DNA from: Prochlorococcus sp. MIT 1314
Lineage (GTDB): Bacteria; Cyanobacteriota; Cyanobacteriia; PCC-6307; Cyanobiaceae
Assembly: GCF_034093315.1 (NCBI RefSeq)
Contig: NZ_CP139300.1
Location: 558,001 to 622,000, forward strand
Direction: 5' to 3'
Length of the DNA stretch: 64,000 nt
Positions 8,775-17,263 of this stretch are shown one piece after another. Position 1 is the first letter of the stretch; each line of letters opens with the position of its first letter. A program made the position numbers and the translations under genes. Under the pieces are notes generated by a model. That model did no database searches, was not told the origin of the DNA, and saw nothing but the letters and a program-made list of their open reading frames with translations.

Positions 8775-8957
8775 CTAGGCTGCCTCTAATTCAATATTAA
8801 GTTCAATACCCTTTGAAATGATTGCTTCTTTAAATTCAATAAGTTTGGAAATTATTCTTTGCTTCTCTTGATCAGTTTTATAGATATCCTCTACGACTTC
8901 CTGCATTGCAAGTGTAACTTTTTGTAGTTTAATTTCTAAATCTTCCCTGTAATTCAT
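8775..8957 (-). CDS. Hypothetical helical protein
   Basis: This 60-residue, mostly helical charged protein starts MNYREDLEIKLQKVTLAMQE and ends IELNIELEAA. I chose the ATG at 8957. A TTG at 9041 in the same frame would add a 28-residue hydrophobic segment that might be a membrane anchor or only AT-rich noise. No family is recognised. Confidence 0.5.
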   Translation of the reverse strand: MNYREDLEIKLQKVTLAMQEVVEDIYKTDQEKQRIISKLIEFKEAIISKGIELNIELEAA

Positions 8958-9141
8958 AAGTTTAAAGAAATTACCTTTTTTATTAAAAAACAAAATAATT
9001 ATTAGTAAATGAGTACTTAACCCTAAAAGGATTAGGCTCAAATGGTCAGGAAATTTAAAAAGAAGAGAATAAAAAACATAATGATAAGACTTTTTTAAAA
9101 AGAAAGCTTCTAATAATTAAATCATTTGAATTATTAGATAA

Positions 9142-9318
9142 TTAAAAAGAGAATAATAATCCAATAAAAAAGGGCTTAATAAAACCCTGAAAAAATTTAA
9201 CAAGGATTTTTATTAGAAAATCCTGGAAGAATTTACCAGTAAAATAATAAGCTCCCAAAAGAGCAAACATTCCAAGCATTGCATCTTTACCATTAAGCTT
9301 TTCAGCCTTTTCGGTCAT
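9142..9318 (-). CDS. Divergent high-light-inducible (Hli) type protein
   Basis: This 58-residue protein holds an Hli-like helix, EKLNGKDAMLGMFALLGAYY then FTG, matching the ExxNGRxAMxG chlorophyll-binding pattern except that the Arg partner is Lys. The usual ending after the helix (TGQIIPG) is replaced by a long second hydrophobic segment (FLIKILVKFFQGFIKPFFIG). Hli proteins bind chlorophyll and carotenoid at photosystems under stress. It is encoded divergently from the hli cluster starting at 9640. It is too short to stand out in ordinary gene finding. Confidence 0.65.
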   Translation of the reverse strand: MTEKAEKLNGKDAMLGMFALLGAYYFTGKFFQDFLIKILVKFFQGFIKPFFIGLLFSF

Positions 9319-9609
9319 GTTTTTTTGCGAATTCCATAATAAAGTGAAATAGATTATTTCTAAAAACTAATTATTTGAATATTAGAATAATTTAGTATTT
9401 TCTACCAAATTTATATCTTTCTAAAGATTTAAAAATAAATACTTAAACAACGGTTGAACTTTATTAATTGGCGAACCAACTTGTAAGGCGTAATAATTCC
9501 AAAAAATAACTATTTAATGATATATGATACGTATATGCTACAAATATGTAGTAAATATCTTGAGAATAACTTAATTTCGACTTAATGCTTTACATTTGTT
9601 AATAGTAAT

Positions 9610-9627
9610 GTTACATTAGTTAACAAT
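9610..9627 (+). promoter_or_regulatory. HLR1-like site (RpaB target) upstream of the hli cluster
   Basis: The sequence GTTACATTAGTTAACAAT fits the published cyanobacterial HLR1 consensus, two direct KTTACAWW half-sites separated by two bases, with one mismatch in the second half. Further TTACAT half-sites lie at 9590 and 9627; the first is exactly 21 bases, two helical turns, from the one at 9611. HLR1 is bound by the response regulator RpaB, which controls hli genes in response to high light. The site is only about 13-30 bases before the ATG at 9640. Confidence 0.55.
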
Positions 9628-9639
9628 TACATAACTTAA

Positions 9640-9846
9640 ATGGCTAATTCAAGCGTTACTACTGAATCAGGTGGCAGGCAGAATATGTTCCCAACTGAGA
9701 CACGTCCTTACATAGATGAGTCTGTTTCATACGACAGCTATCCACAAAATGCAGAAAAAGTTAATGGTCGTTGGGCAATGATCGGGCTTGTTGCTTTAGT
9801 TGGTGCTTACGTTTCAACTGGACAAATTATTCCTGGCATTTTTTAA
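9640..9846 (+). CDS. hli: High-light-inducible protein (Hli/Scp)
   Basis: This 68-residue protein has a 38-residue soluble N-terminus and a single chlorophyll-binding helix, AEKVNGRWAMIGLVALVGAY, followed by the typical TGQIIPGIF end. Hli proteins are one-helix relatives of plant light-harvesting proteins that quench or store pigment at photosystem II under high light. It is the first gene of a tight cluster and its stop overlaps the next ATG (TAATG). An HLR1-like site lies just upstream. Confidence 0.93.
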   Translation: MANSSVTTESGGRQNMFPTETRPYIDESVSYDSYPQNAEKVNGRWAMIGLVALVGAYVSTGQIIPGIF

Positions 9847-10112
9847 TGAGTCCTCTTTCAGGTTTTTTAGCCGTAATTGTATTTTTTACAGCTATCCTCG
9901 TAGCTTATCTAACTAAGCAATTTCAAAACGAAAACTCAAACTATTTATCTTCAAATCAAATGAAAAACACAAACACAAACACAAAAGTTAAAACAATCGA
10001 AAAAGAAAAAGTCGTTGCTGAAACTCTTAACGGCAGATTCGCAATGCTTGGACTAATTGCTGCTCTTGGAGCATATCTAACAACAGGTCAAATAATTCCT
10101 GGGTTTGTTTAA
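9846..10112 (+). CDS. hli: Two-helix high-light-inducible protein
   Basis: This 88-residue protein has an extra N-terminal membrane helix (FLAVIVFFTAILVAYL), a polar linker with an Asn/Thr repeat (NTNTNTK), and a C-terminal Hli helix AETLNGRFAMLGLIAALGAY with TGQIIPGFV. The Hli part is nearly identical to that of the preceding gene, pointing to duplication. The ATG overlaps the upstream stop by one base, indicating coupling; a longer frame opening at 9771 would overlap the upstream gene and is not used. The added helix might allow a different assembly partner. Confidence 0.85.
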   Translation: MSPLSGFLAVIVFFTAILVAYLTKQFQNENSNYLSSNQMKNTNTNTKVKTIEKEKVVAETLNGRFAMLGLIAALGAYLTTGQIIPGFV

Positions 10113-10145
10113 ACAAACCAACTAGTAAATCTATAAATTAACAAA

Positions 10146-10274
10146 ATGGAAAATTCAAAACCAACTTATTGGCAAGAAGCTGAGAGGACTAATGGAAGAA
10201 TGGCAATGATGGGCTTATTTGCACTAGTTGTAAATTACGGCTTATTTGGGTGGATAATCCCTGGAATATTTTAA
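10146..10274 (+). CDS. hli: Short high-light-inducible protein
   Basis: This 42-residue protein has almost nothing but the Hli helix: EAERTNGRMAMMGLFALVVN followed by YGLFGWIIPGIF. It keeps the Glu, Asn and Arg of the ExxNGR chlorophyll motif and the IIPG end. It is third in the hli cluster and is separated by one base from the next gene, so it is probably on the same transcript. Confidence 0.9.
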   Translation: MENSKPTYWQEAERTNGRMAMMGLFALVVNYGLFGWIIPGIF

Positions 10275-10275
10275 A

Positions 10276-10455
10276 ATGAATTTAGGCTTACTTTTTCTAA
10301 AGGTAAATGCTTTAGGAGTAATAACTCTCTCTGAACTTGATTGGATAACTAACCATCAATCTGAATTTTCAAGGTTAGATATGGCTCTAGTTATTAAAAT
10401 CGGCCGTCTAATGGATTCAGGAGTTGTTGAAATTGATAATAAATTATCTGTTTAA
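10276..10455 (+). CDS. Small soluble protein at the end of the hli operon
   Basis: This 59-residue protein (MNLGLLFLKVNALGVITLSE...) has predicted helices in a winged-helix-like arrangement and no membrane segment. It starts one base after the last hli stop and is followed by a strong terminator, so it belongs to the hli transcript. The short hydrophobic N-terminus is part of a helix rather than a signal peptide. I recall similar small proteins beside hli genes in other Prochlorococcus but no known role; a regulatory or assembly function would be inference. Confidence 0.65.
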   Translation: MNLGLLFLKVNALGVITLSELDWITNHQSEFSRLDMALVIKIGRLMDSGVVEIDNKLSV

Positions 10456-10477
10456 ATTATAAAAAATCATCGTCATG

Positions 10478-10514
10478 AGTGTTTGTCAATAGGGATACTG
10501 ACAGGCACTTTTTT
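10478..10514 (+). terminator. Rho-independent terminator of the hli operon
   Basis: An 11-base stem (AGTGTTTGTCA with TGACAGGCACT, two pairs being G-U in RNA) encloses a ten-base loop and is followed by a T run. It sits 22 bases after the last gene of the hli cluster. Confidence 0.8.
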
Positions 10515-10530
10515 ATGAGAAAAACTATAT

Positions 10531-10567
10531 AAAAAAAGAGATTGTTTCTTAGCTAAAAACAATCTCT
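10531..10567 (-). terminator. Rho-independent terminator for the minus-strand genes
   Basis: A perfect 11-base inverted repeat (AGAGATTGTTT and its complement) has a nine-base loop. On the minus strand it is followed by seven T, so it ends transcripts coming from the gene at 10661-10876. Confidence 0.75.
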
Positions 10568-10660
10568 CAATTACCTAATTCTTACATGAAAATTTCAAGT
10601 AAGCTCACAGATTTTAACTGATTTTTTTTAATAGTAAATACGTTAAATTACTTTTGTTAT

Positions 10661-10876
10661 TTATCTTTTTAAACCACCTCTTTTTATCCATAAAAACCAT
10701 GTAACCCAAATTGGAGGGAGAAATCTGATTAAAAAAGAAATTTTATATATATAGAATGGGGCATTTTCACTTTGAAATAAATTTATCAAAAAAGTAGATG
10801 TAGTTACCCAGAGTAAAATTATCAATATGTTGGCTCCCAACAAAGCGAACTTATTTTGTTTGAATATTTTTGGCAT
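10661..10876 (-). CDS. Small two-helix membrane protein
   Basis: This 71-residue protein has two hydrophobic helices (about residues 10-32 and 45-63), a basic N-terminus (MPKIFKQNK) and a basic C-terminus (KRGGLKR), so both ends are predicted to face the cytoplasm. No family is recognised. It is the last gene before a minus-strand terminator, downstream of two other small membrane proteins on the same strand. Confidence 0.55.
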   Translation of the reverse strand: MPKIFKQNKFALLGANILIILLWVTTSTFLINLFQSENAPFYIYKISFLIRFLPPIWVTWFLWIKRGGLKR

Positions 10877-10934
10877 AAGGTAAATTTTATATATTCTGAA
10901 TTTTAAATAATCTCGGAAAATAAATTATATATTG

Positions 10935-11186
10935 TCAAAAAAACTTCAAATTTAAAATCCATATCCAAATAAAAAAAATACTAAATTTTAATCCCTCTCC
11001 GAATAACATTCCAAAAGCAATAGGAGGCAAAAATAATAAAAAAAGAATAGAGAATAAACTAAATAAAGCAAAAGATCCTCTTAGAAAAAAATTCTTTCTT
11101 TTTGTTCTTCTTAGATTTTTTAAGGTATTCCACTCCCATTCGATCAACCTATAGAACTTTTCTGATAATAAAAATAAATACTTCAT
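10935..11186 (-). CDS. Small membrane protein
   Basis: This 83-residue protein has a charged, Trp-containing N-terminal third (LIEWEWNTLKNLRRTKRKN) and two closely spaced hydrophobic helices making up the rest. The start ATG is clear. There is no recognised family. It shares strand and character with its neighbours at 10661 and 11240, forming a run of small membrane proteins of unknown role. Confidence 0.5.
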   Translation of the reverse strand: MKYLFLLSEKFYRLIEWEWNTLKNLRRTKRKNFFLRGSFALFSLFSILFLLFLPPIAFGMLFGEGLKFSIFFIWIWILNLKFF

Positions 11187-11239
11187 TAATATTATTAATT
11201 TCTATCAGCTTTTCCTATTTATAAAATTAATTTCTCCTG

Positions 11240-11539
11240 TTAGCAATAAACTTTATCTCCCTCTTCAGAAAGATAATAAATTCTATTTTCTGAACTTACA
11301 AAGAAAGTTAATCCCTTATATTGTGATCTTCTAAATTTATTTAATCTATATTTGTGTAAATCCCAATTATCTGTACTTATATCAGGATTAAATTCTTCTT
11401 CTTTTAAGAAAGGTACATAAGTTGGACTAATTTTTGTTTTTTTGGCTAAACTTTTGTTTCGTTTTGAATAAAAAAATAATAGAAATAAAAGTACAAAAAA
11501 AACAATCAGCAAAAAAAGAATTAATAATATATTTTTCAT
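11240..11539 (-). CDS. Membrane-anchored small protein
   Basis: This 99-residue protein has one very hydrophobic N-terminal helix (MKNILLILFLLIVFFVLLFL) followed by a basic stretch and a soluble domain of about 70 residues rich in aromatics (RSQYKGLTFFVSSENRIYYL). This is the layout of a signal-anchored protein. The ATG at 11539 is preferred; a GTG two codons earlier is possible. Unknown family. Confidence 0.55.
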   Translation of the reverse strand: MKNILLILFLLIVFFVLLFLLFFYSKRNKSLAKKTKISPTYVPFLKEEEFNPDISTDNWDLHKYRLNKFRRSQYKGLTFFVSSENRIYYLSEEGDKVYC

Positions 11540-11701
11540 GGTCACTTTTTCTAATTTTAAAAAACTTTATTTTGGAGAATCAAGAACTTTTCACAATAAA
11601 TTTTTTAATAAGTAAAAAGTCCTATTGTTATATTCTTGTATTTTTGAATACTTATCAAGGGTGTACTTAAATTAGATTATAGAGTGAGTAGCATTTTCAA
11701 C

Positions 11702-11845
11702 ATGACTCAAAATTCCATGAATACTCCTTATGCAAAAAGAGTAGCTGAAAAATTTAGAGAGGCTCAAAACTATTTAAAAGCTAACGGTTTTAGTAGATCT
11801 ACTAAACATTTACTGGAAGATATTGGAAATTGTGTTGAAAAATAA
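11702..11845 (+). CDS. Small soluble hypothetical protein
   Basis: This 47-residue basic helical protein (MTQNSMNTPYAKRVAEKFRE...) ends in HLLEDIGNCVEK. The composition is clearly protein-like and differs from the surrounding AT-rich spacer. The stop is followed by a second TAA-like context (AATAATAATG) without a further gene. No family is recognised. Confidence 0.5.
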   Translation: MTQNSMNTPYAKRVAEKFREAQNYLKANGFSRSTKHLLEDIGNCVEK

Positions 11846-12014
11846 TAATGCCAATGCCCCCTTACTTACCATAATTACAATACGGCTACGATGATGTCTT
11901 TACAATCATTGTTTTTGGGTTAAAGGGAGTTGCTTGGGATGTATCTTGATTTTATTAATTTCTTTTTTTGAATTTAAATGCAAAAAAACAAAATAGTAAG
12001 CCTTAAAAGACTAA

Positions 12015-13106
12015 CTAAACATTAAATAAGAACTCCATTACATCTCCTTCGTTTACAACATATTCCTTACCTTCACTTCTTAATAAACCTTTAGTTTTTG
12101 CATTTGCAATTGAACCAGAATCAATTAAATTTTGATATGAAATAGTTTGAGCTCTAATAAATCCTTTTTCAAAATCAGTATGAATTACTCCTGCAGCTTG
12201 TGGTGCAGTCATCCCATCTTTTATAGTCCAGGCTCTTGTCTCCTTTTCTCCTGTAGTGAAATAAGTTTTTAATCCCAGTAATTTATATGTTGATCTAATT
12301 AAAGAACTTAAGCCCCCTTCTTTTACTCCTAAACCAATAAGATAATCTTTTTTATCTTCTGGTTCTAACTCTATTAATTCAGATTCTACTTGAGCTGATA
12401 TTTTTATGCATTCTGTATTTTCACTACTTGCCAAACTCTGAACTTTTGATGAGAAATCATTACCTTCAGCTAAATCATTTTCATTCAAATTTGTTGCGTA
12501 AATAATTGGTTTTGCGGTAAGGAAGCCTAATTGCTTAATTATTAAATTTTCTTCTTCGCTGAGAGATATTGATCTAACTGAAAGTCCTTTCTGTAGCTCT
12601 TCTTCAATTTTTTCTAGTAAAGTATCTTCTTTCGCTGCCTCTTTACTAGTTCTAACCTGTTTTTTAATTCTTTCTCTTCTTTTTTGGAGCTGGGATAAAT
12701 CAGCTAAATTCAATTCCAGATTAATTATCTCAATGTCATCCAAAGGATCTACCTTCCCGGATACATGAATTACATCACTATCTTCAAAACACCTTACAAC
12801 ATGTACTATTGCATCAACCTCCCTAATATTTGATAAAAATTTATTTCCCAAACCTTCGCCTTTACTGGCTCCTTTTACTAGTCCTGCGATATCTACAAAT
12901 TCAATTTTTGTTGGGATAATATTTTGGCTAGAACTTAAATCACCTAACTCTTGCAACCTTTGATCTGGGACTGAAACTATACCTTTATTAGGTTCTATAG
13001 TACAAAAGGGGAAATTAGCCGCTTGTACTTTAGCATTTTCTACAAGTGCATTAAATAAAGTTGACTTTCCAACATTTGGTAATCCAATAATACCTGCTTT
13101 TAACAT
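12015..13106 (-). CDS. ychF: Redox-regulated ATPase YchF (Obg-related)
   Basis: This 363-residue P-loop protein of the Obg/YchF group binds ribosomes and prefers ATP. The G1 loop GLPNVGKST lies near residue 8 and the G3 DIAGLVKGASKGEGLGNKF near residue 70. The G4 position reads NLNE rather than NKxD, as expected for YchF. A coiled-coil insert (about 130-170) and a C-terminal TGS domain with the family ending VNEGDVMEFLF complete it. It is transcribed away from the HlyD-type gene. Confidence 0.95.
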   Translation of the reverse strand: MLKAGIIGLPNVGKSTLFNALVENAKVQAANFPFCTIEPNKGIVSVPDQRLQELGDLSSSQNIIPTKIEFVDIAGLVKGASKGEGLGNKFLSNIREVDAIVHVVRCFEDSDVIHVSGKVDPLDDIEIINLELNLADLSQLQKRRERIKKQVRTSKEAAKEDTLLEKIEEELQKGLSVRSISLSEEENLIIKQLGFLTAKPIIYATNLNENDLAEGNDFSSKVQSLASSENTECIKISAQVESELIELEPEDKKDYLIGLGVKEGGLSSLIRSTYKLLGLKTYFTTGEKETRAWTIKDGMTAPQAAGVIHTDFEKGFIRAQTISYQNLIDSGSIANAKTKGLLRSEGKEYVVNEGDVMEFLFNV

Positions 13107-13250
13107 TTGAAAAAATTTATGGAAAAATTATCAAGAAAACATCTTCTAGTAATATAGTATTTACTTAACCAATCTTGGATAAGTTAATTATAATCGTTTT
13201 GATTATTTATTTAGTTCCCAAATATTTTCAATTACTGTTTTTCAAAAGAA

Positions 13251-14309
13251 ATGCTTAATTTAATAAAAAAAAATATAAATCTAAGAAGTGGAATTATATT
13301 GCTTTCTCTAGCTATACTTTTCTTTTTTATAACCAATTCCTTCAAGAAAAATAAGTCAAAAGATATTTCTAATTTTGTCGTTCAAGTTGAAAAAGGAATC
13401 CTCTCAGATTCAATTAATACAAGTGGTGAAGTAAAAGCAATCAGGACAAGCAATATTGGTCCTAGGAAGCAAGGTGTAATAAAAGAAATTAAAGTAGAGG
13501 AGGGCGATCTTGTAAAAAAAGATCAAGTTTTAGCTTCTCTTGATGATGAAGATTTCATCTATAAAATTGAAGAGCTTGAATTAAATGTAGAAAAACAAAA
13601 ATCTGAATTTTTAAGGAGAGAATATTTATATCAAGAAGGTGCAGTAAGCAAAGAAGATTATGAAAGTTATAAAAATAACTACAACATTAGTAGCGCCAAA
13701 CTTAATGATGCAAAAGCTGAAAAAAGTTTCTATTTAATTAAAGCTCCTTATGGAGGGAAGATAACTGCAAAATATGCGGAGATAGGATCATATGTTACCC
13801 CAAGTACAAATTTAAGTTCAGACTCTAAAACTAAAAACTTTATTTTTGAACTATCAGAGGGCCTCGAAATTGTTGCCAAAGTTCCTGAGAGCGACATTGG
13901 TAGAATAAAAATAGGTCAAGAAGCTTCTGTAAGAATTGAGGCTTATCCATCAAAAAAATATAGTGCCATAGTTAAAAAAATAGCTACAAGAGCTGTAAAA
14001 GATAATAATGTAACCTCATTCGAAGTAACTTTAAATTTTAAAGATATTTCTGAAGAAATAAAAATTGGAATGACCGCTGATCTTGAATTTAGAGTTGAAG
14101 GTATTGAAGAAAAAATTCTAGTGCCAACAGTTTCTATTGTCACTGAAAAAGGTGAAAAAGGAATTTTGAAAGTCGATAAAAACAATTCTCCCAAATTCGA
14201 AAAAATTGAAATTGGCATTAGTGGTGGAAATAAAACATCAGTTATTGATGGATTAGAACCTGGAGAGCAAATCTTTATAGATATTCCACCTTGGGCTAAG
14301 AAGAGATAA
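13251..14309 (+). CDS. HlyD-type periplasmic adaptor (membrane fusion protein)
   Basis: This 352-residue protein has an N-terminal membrane anchor (about 14-31), a biotinyl-lipoyl domain starting GEVKAIRTSNIGPRKQG, a short coiled-coil hairpin, the second lipoyl half (LIKAPYGGKITAKYAEIG) and beta-barrel/membrane-proximal domains. It is the adaptor of an efflux system linking an inner-membrane pump to an outer-membrane channel. No pump gene is next to it, so its partner is unknown. Its stop overlaps the polA start (TAATG). Confidence 0.85.
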   Translation: MLNLIKKNINLRSGIILLSLAILFFFITNSFKKNKSKDISNFVVQVEKGILSDSINTSGEVKAIRTSNIGPRKQGVIKEIKVEEGDLVKKDQVLASLDDEDFIYKIEELELNVEKQKSEFLRREYLYQEGAVSKEDYESYKNNYNISSAKLNDAKAEKSFYLIKAPYGGKITAKYAEIGSYVTPSTNLSSDSKTKNFIFELSEGLEIVAKVPESDIGRIKIGQEASVRIEAYPSKKYSAIVKKIATRAVKDNNVTSFEVTLNFKDISEEIKIGMTADLEFRVEGIEEKILVPTVSIVTEKGEKGILKVDKNNSPKFEKIEIGISGGNKTSVIDGLEPGEQIFIDIPPWAKKR

Positions 14310-17239
14310 TGAGTTTAAAATCTGAAAACTCTAAAAAACCAATTTTACTTTTAGTCGATGGTCACTCACTTGCTTTTAGAAGCTTCTATGCATTTAGTAA
14401 AGGGATTGATGGAGGGTTAACGACCAAAGAGGGATTTCCCACAAGTGTCACCTATGGATTTCTTAAAAGCCTTCTGGATAATTGCAAAAATATAAGTCCT
14501 GAGGGTGTTTGTATTACTTTTGATACTGAAAAACCTACTTTCAGGCATGAATTAGATCCAAACTATAAGGCCAATAGAGATGTAGCACCAGATGTTTTTT
14601 TTCAGGATATTGAACAACTAGAAATCATCTTAGAAGAAAGTCTTAATTTACCAATTTTTAAATCTCCAGGTTACGAAGCAGATGATCTTCTAGGCACAAT
14701 CGCAAATGATGCTTCTTCTAAAGGATGGTGCGTTAATATTCTTTCTGGCGATAGGGACTTATTTCAATTAGTAGATGATCAAAAAGATATTTATGTACTT
14801 TATATGGGTGGTGGTCCATATGCAAAAAGTGGTAATCCAACTCTTATAAATGAAAATGGAGTAAAAGAAAAATTAGGTGTTGCTCCAGAAAGAGTAGTTG
14901 ATCTTAAAGCTCTAACGGGTGATAGTTCTGATAATATTCCTGGAATTAAAGGGGTAGGTCCAAAAACCGCAATTAATCTACTAAAAGAAAACGATACACT
15001 TGATGGGATTTATAAGGCTTTGGACAAGATTCAGCAGAACAATGATAAAAAATATAAAGGATTCATCAAAGGTTCAGTTATAGAAAAGCTCAGAAACGAT
15101 AAACATAATGCCTTTCTTTCTAGGGATCTAGCAAAAATAAATACTGAAGTACCTTTGATATTAAATGATGGTTATGAATTAAAAAATATAAATCAAGAAC
15201 TCCTCTCAGAGTCACTGCAAAAACTTGAATTATCAACACTACTTCGGCAAATTGATATTTTCAATTCAACTTTTAGTAAAGGTGGTTTTGACAAAAATAA
15301 AGTAGCTAAAGAAGAGGAGAAAGATCCAAAGGTCTCTAGTAAAAGTGAATTAGAAAATAGTGAAAATAAAATCCCTACAATCAAAGTAACTGTAGTAAAT
15401 GATTTTGAATTACTTGATAAATTAACTCAAAGATTAGAAAAGACCAATGAGATAGTTTCTTTAGATACAGAGACTAATAGTTTAAATCCAATCGATGCCG
15501 AACTTGTTGGGATAGGACTATGTCTTGGAGAAGAAACTGATGATTTATTTTATATACCTCTTGGTCATCAAACAAAAAAAGAGATACCCAATCAATTAAC
15601 AATTGAAGATGTTTTCTCGAAACTAAGAACTTGGATAGAAGATCCAAAAAAAGAAAAGGCACTCCAAAATTCTAAATTTGACAGGCAAATATTTTTTAAT
15701 CACGGACTTGATCTTAAAGGAGTAACCTTTGACACCTTGTTAGCAGACTATCTTCTAAATAATCAGGAGAAGCATGGGTTAAGTGAAATTAGTTTTAGAT
15801 TATTTGGATTTAAGCCTCCTTCATTTAAGGAAACAGTTGGAAAAAATAAAGACTTTTCATTTGTTCATATTGATGAAGCTAGTATTTACTGCGGTTATGA
15901 TGTATTTCTAACTTTAAAGATTGTCAAAATTTTTAAAGAAAGATTTTTAACAGAAAAAAATGAATTAATCAAATTGTTCGAAGAAATCGAGCTTCCTTTA
16001 GAGCCGGTATTGTCTCAAATGGAAATGAATGGCATAACCATCGACATCCCTTATTTAGATAAACTATCAAAAGAACTAAAAAGTACCTTAGAAGATATTG
16101 AAAGTAAAGTTTATGAATTAGCAAAGGAAAATTTTAATCTAGCTTCACCAAAACAACTCGGAGAGATCTTGTTTGAAAAATTAAATTTGGATAAAAAGAA
16201 ATCACGTAAAACAAAAACAGGATGGAGTACAGATGCAGTGGTTCTTGAACGATTAGTCGACGAGCATGAAATAATCCAACATTTAATAAAACATAGAACT
16301 CTTAGCAAATTACTAAGCACCTATATTGATGCTCTTCCAAATCTTATTAACGAAAAGACAGGAAGGGTTCATACAAACTTTAATCAAGCTGCTACAGCGA
16401 CTGGGAGACTTAGTAGTAGCAATCCTAATCTTCAAAATATCCCGATCAGGACTGAATTTAGTAGGAGAATTAGAAAAGCATTCTTGCCTGAAAAAAATTG
16501 GAAACTTTTATCAGCTGATTATTCTCAGATCGAATTAAGAATACTTGCTCACTTAGCGGATGAAGAAATATTAATTAATGCATTTCATAAAAATGATGAC
16601 ATTCATTCTTTGACTGCAAGATTAATTTTCGAAAAAGAAGAAATATCATCCGAAGAAAGGAGAGTTGGGAAAACAATAAATTTTGGAGTTATCTATGGTA
16701 TGGGGATAAAAAAGTTCGCCCGTTCAACAGGAGTCAGTACCGCAGAGGCAAAAGAATTCCTAATAAAATACAAAGAAAGGTATTCAAAAATTTTCAAATT
16801 TCTTGAACTCCAAGAAAGGCTTGCCTTATCAAAAGGTTATGTAAAAACAATTTTTGGTCGAAAGAGAGAATTTAAGTTTGATAAAAATGGACTTGGGAGA
16901 TTATTAGGAAAAGATCCTTACGAAATTGACTTGCAGTCCGCAAGAAGGGCTGGCATGGAAGCACAGTCATTAAGGGCCGCAGCTAATGCACCAATTCAGG
17001 GTTCAAGTGCAGACATTATTAAAATTGCAATGGTTCAACTAAATAAGAAATTCATACAAATGAATGTCCCCGCAAAAATGCTTTTACAAGTACATGATGA
17101 ATTATTGTTTGAAGTTGAACCAGATTCTTTGGAAATTACGACGAAATTAGTTAAGAAGACTATGGAAGATTGTGTAAAATTAAATGTGCCTCTTTTAGTT
17201 GATATTGGTATTGGAGACAATTGGATGGAGACAAAATAA
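14309..17239 (+). CDS. polA: DNA polymerase I
   Basis: This 976-residue protein has all three domains. The N-terminal 5'-3' exonuclease runs to about residue 300 (LLVDGHSLAFRSFYAF, YEADDLLGT). The 3'-5' exonuclease domain keeps its DTET motif (SLDTETNSL) near residue 393. The polymerase carries motif A (DYSQIELRILAHL), the finger helix (RRVGKTINFGVIYGMG) and motif C (QVHDELLFE). It fills gaps and removes primers during replication and repair. A low-complexity Lys/Glu linker at about 335-355 separates the exonucleases. Its start overlaps the upstream stop by one base. Confidence 0.97.
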   Translation: MSLKSENSKKPILLLVDGHSLAFRSFYAFSKGIDGGLTTKEGFPTSVTYGFLKSLLDNCKNISPEGVCITFDTEKPTFRHELDPNYKANRDVAPDVFFQDIEQLEIILEESLNLPIFKSPGYEADDLLGTIANDASSKGWCVNILSGDRDLFQLVDDQKDIYVLYMGGGPYAKSGNPTLINENGVKEKLGVAPERVVDLKALTGDSSDNIPGIKGVGPKTAINLLKENDTLDGIYKALDKIQQNNDKKYKGFIKGSVIEKLRNDKHNAFLSRDLAKINTEVPLILNDGYELKNINQELLSESLQKLELSTLLRQIDIFNSTFSKGGFDKNKVAKEEEKDPKVSSKSELENSENKIPTIKVTVVNDFELLDKLTQRLEKTNEIVSLDTETNSLNPIDAELVGIGLCLGEETDDLFYIPLGHQTKKEIPNQLTIEDVFSKLRTWIEDPKKEKALQNSKFDRQIFFNHGLDLKGVTFDTLLADYLLNNQEKHGLSEISFRLFGFKPPSFKETVGKNKDFSFVHIDEASIYCGYDVFLTLKIVKIFKERFLTEKNELIKLFEEIELPLEPVLSQMEMNGITIDIPYLDKLSKELKSTLEDIESKVYELAKENFNLASPKQLGEILFEKLNLDKKKSRKTKTGWSTDAVVLERLVDEHEIIQHLIKHRTLSKLLSTYIDALPNLINEKTGRVHTNFNQAATATGRLSSSNPNLQNIPIRTEFSRRIRKAFLPEKNWKLLSADYSQIELRILAHLADEEILINAFHKNDDIHSLTARLIFEKEEISSEERRVGKTINFGVIYGMGIKKFARSTGVSTAEAKEFLIKYKERYSKIFKFLELQERLALSKGYVKTIFGRKREFKFDKNGLGRLLGKDPYEIDLQSARRAGMEAQSLRAAANAPIQGSSADIIKIAMVQLNKKFIQMNVPAKMLLQVHDELLFEVEPDSLEITTKLVKKTMEDCVKLNVPLLVDIGIGDNWMETK

Positions 17240-17263
17240 ACCTTATGAAATATTTAATTTAAG

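Noticed and set aside
9771-10112. 113-residue version of the second hli gene
   Set aside because: Its first 25 residues are the preceding hli gene read in another frame; the ATG at 9846 overlaps the stop neatly.
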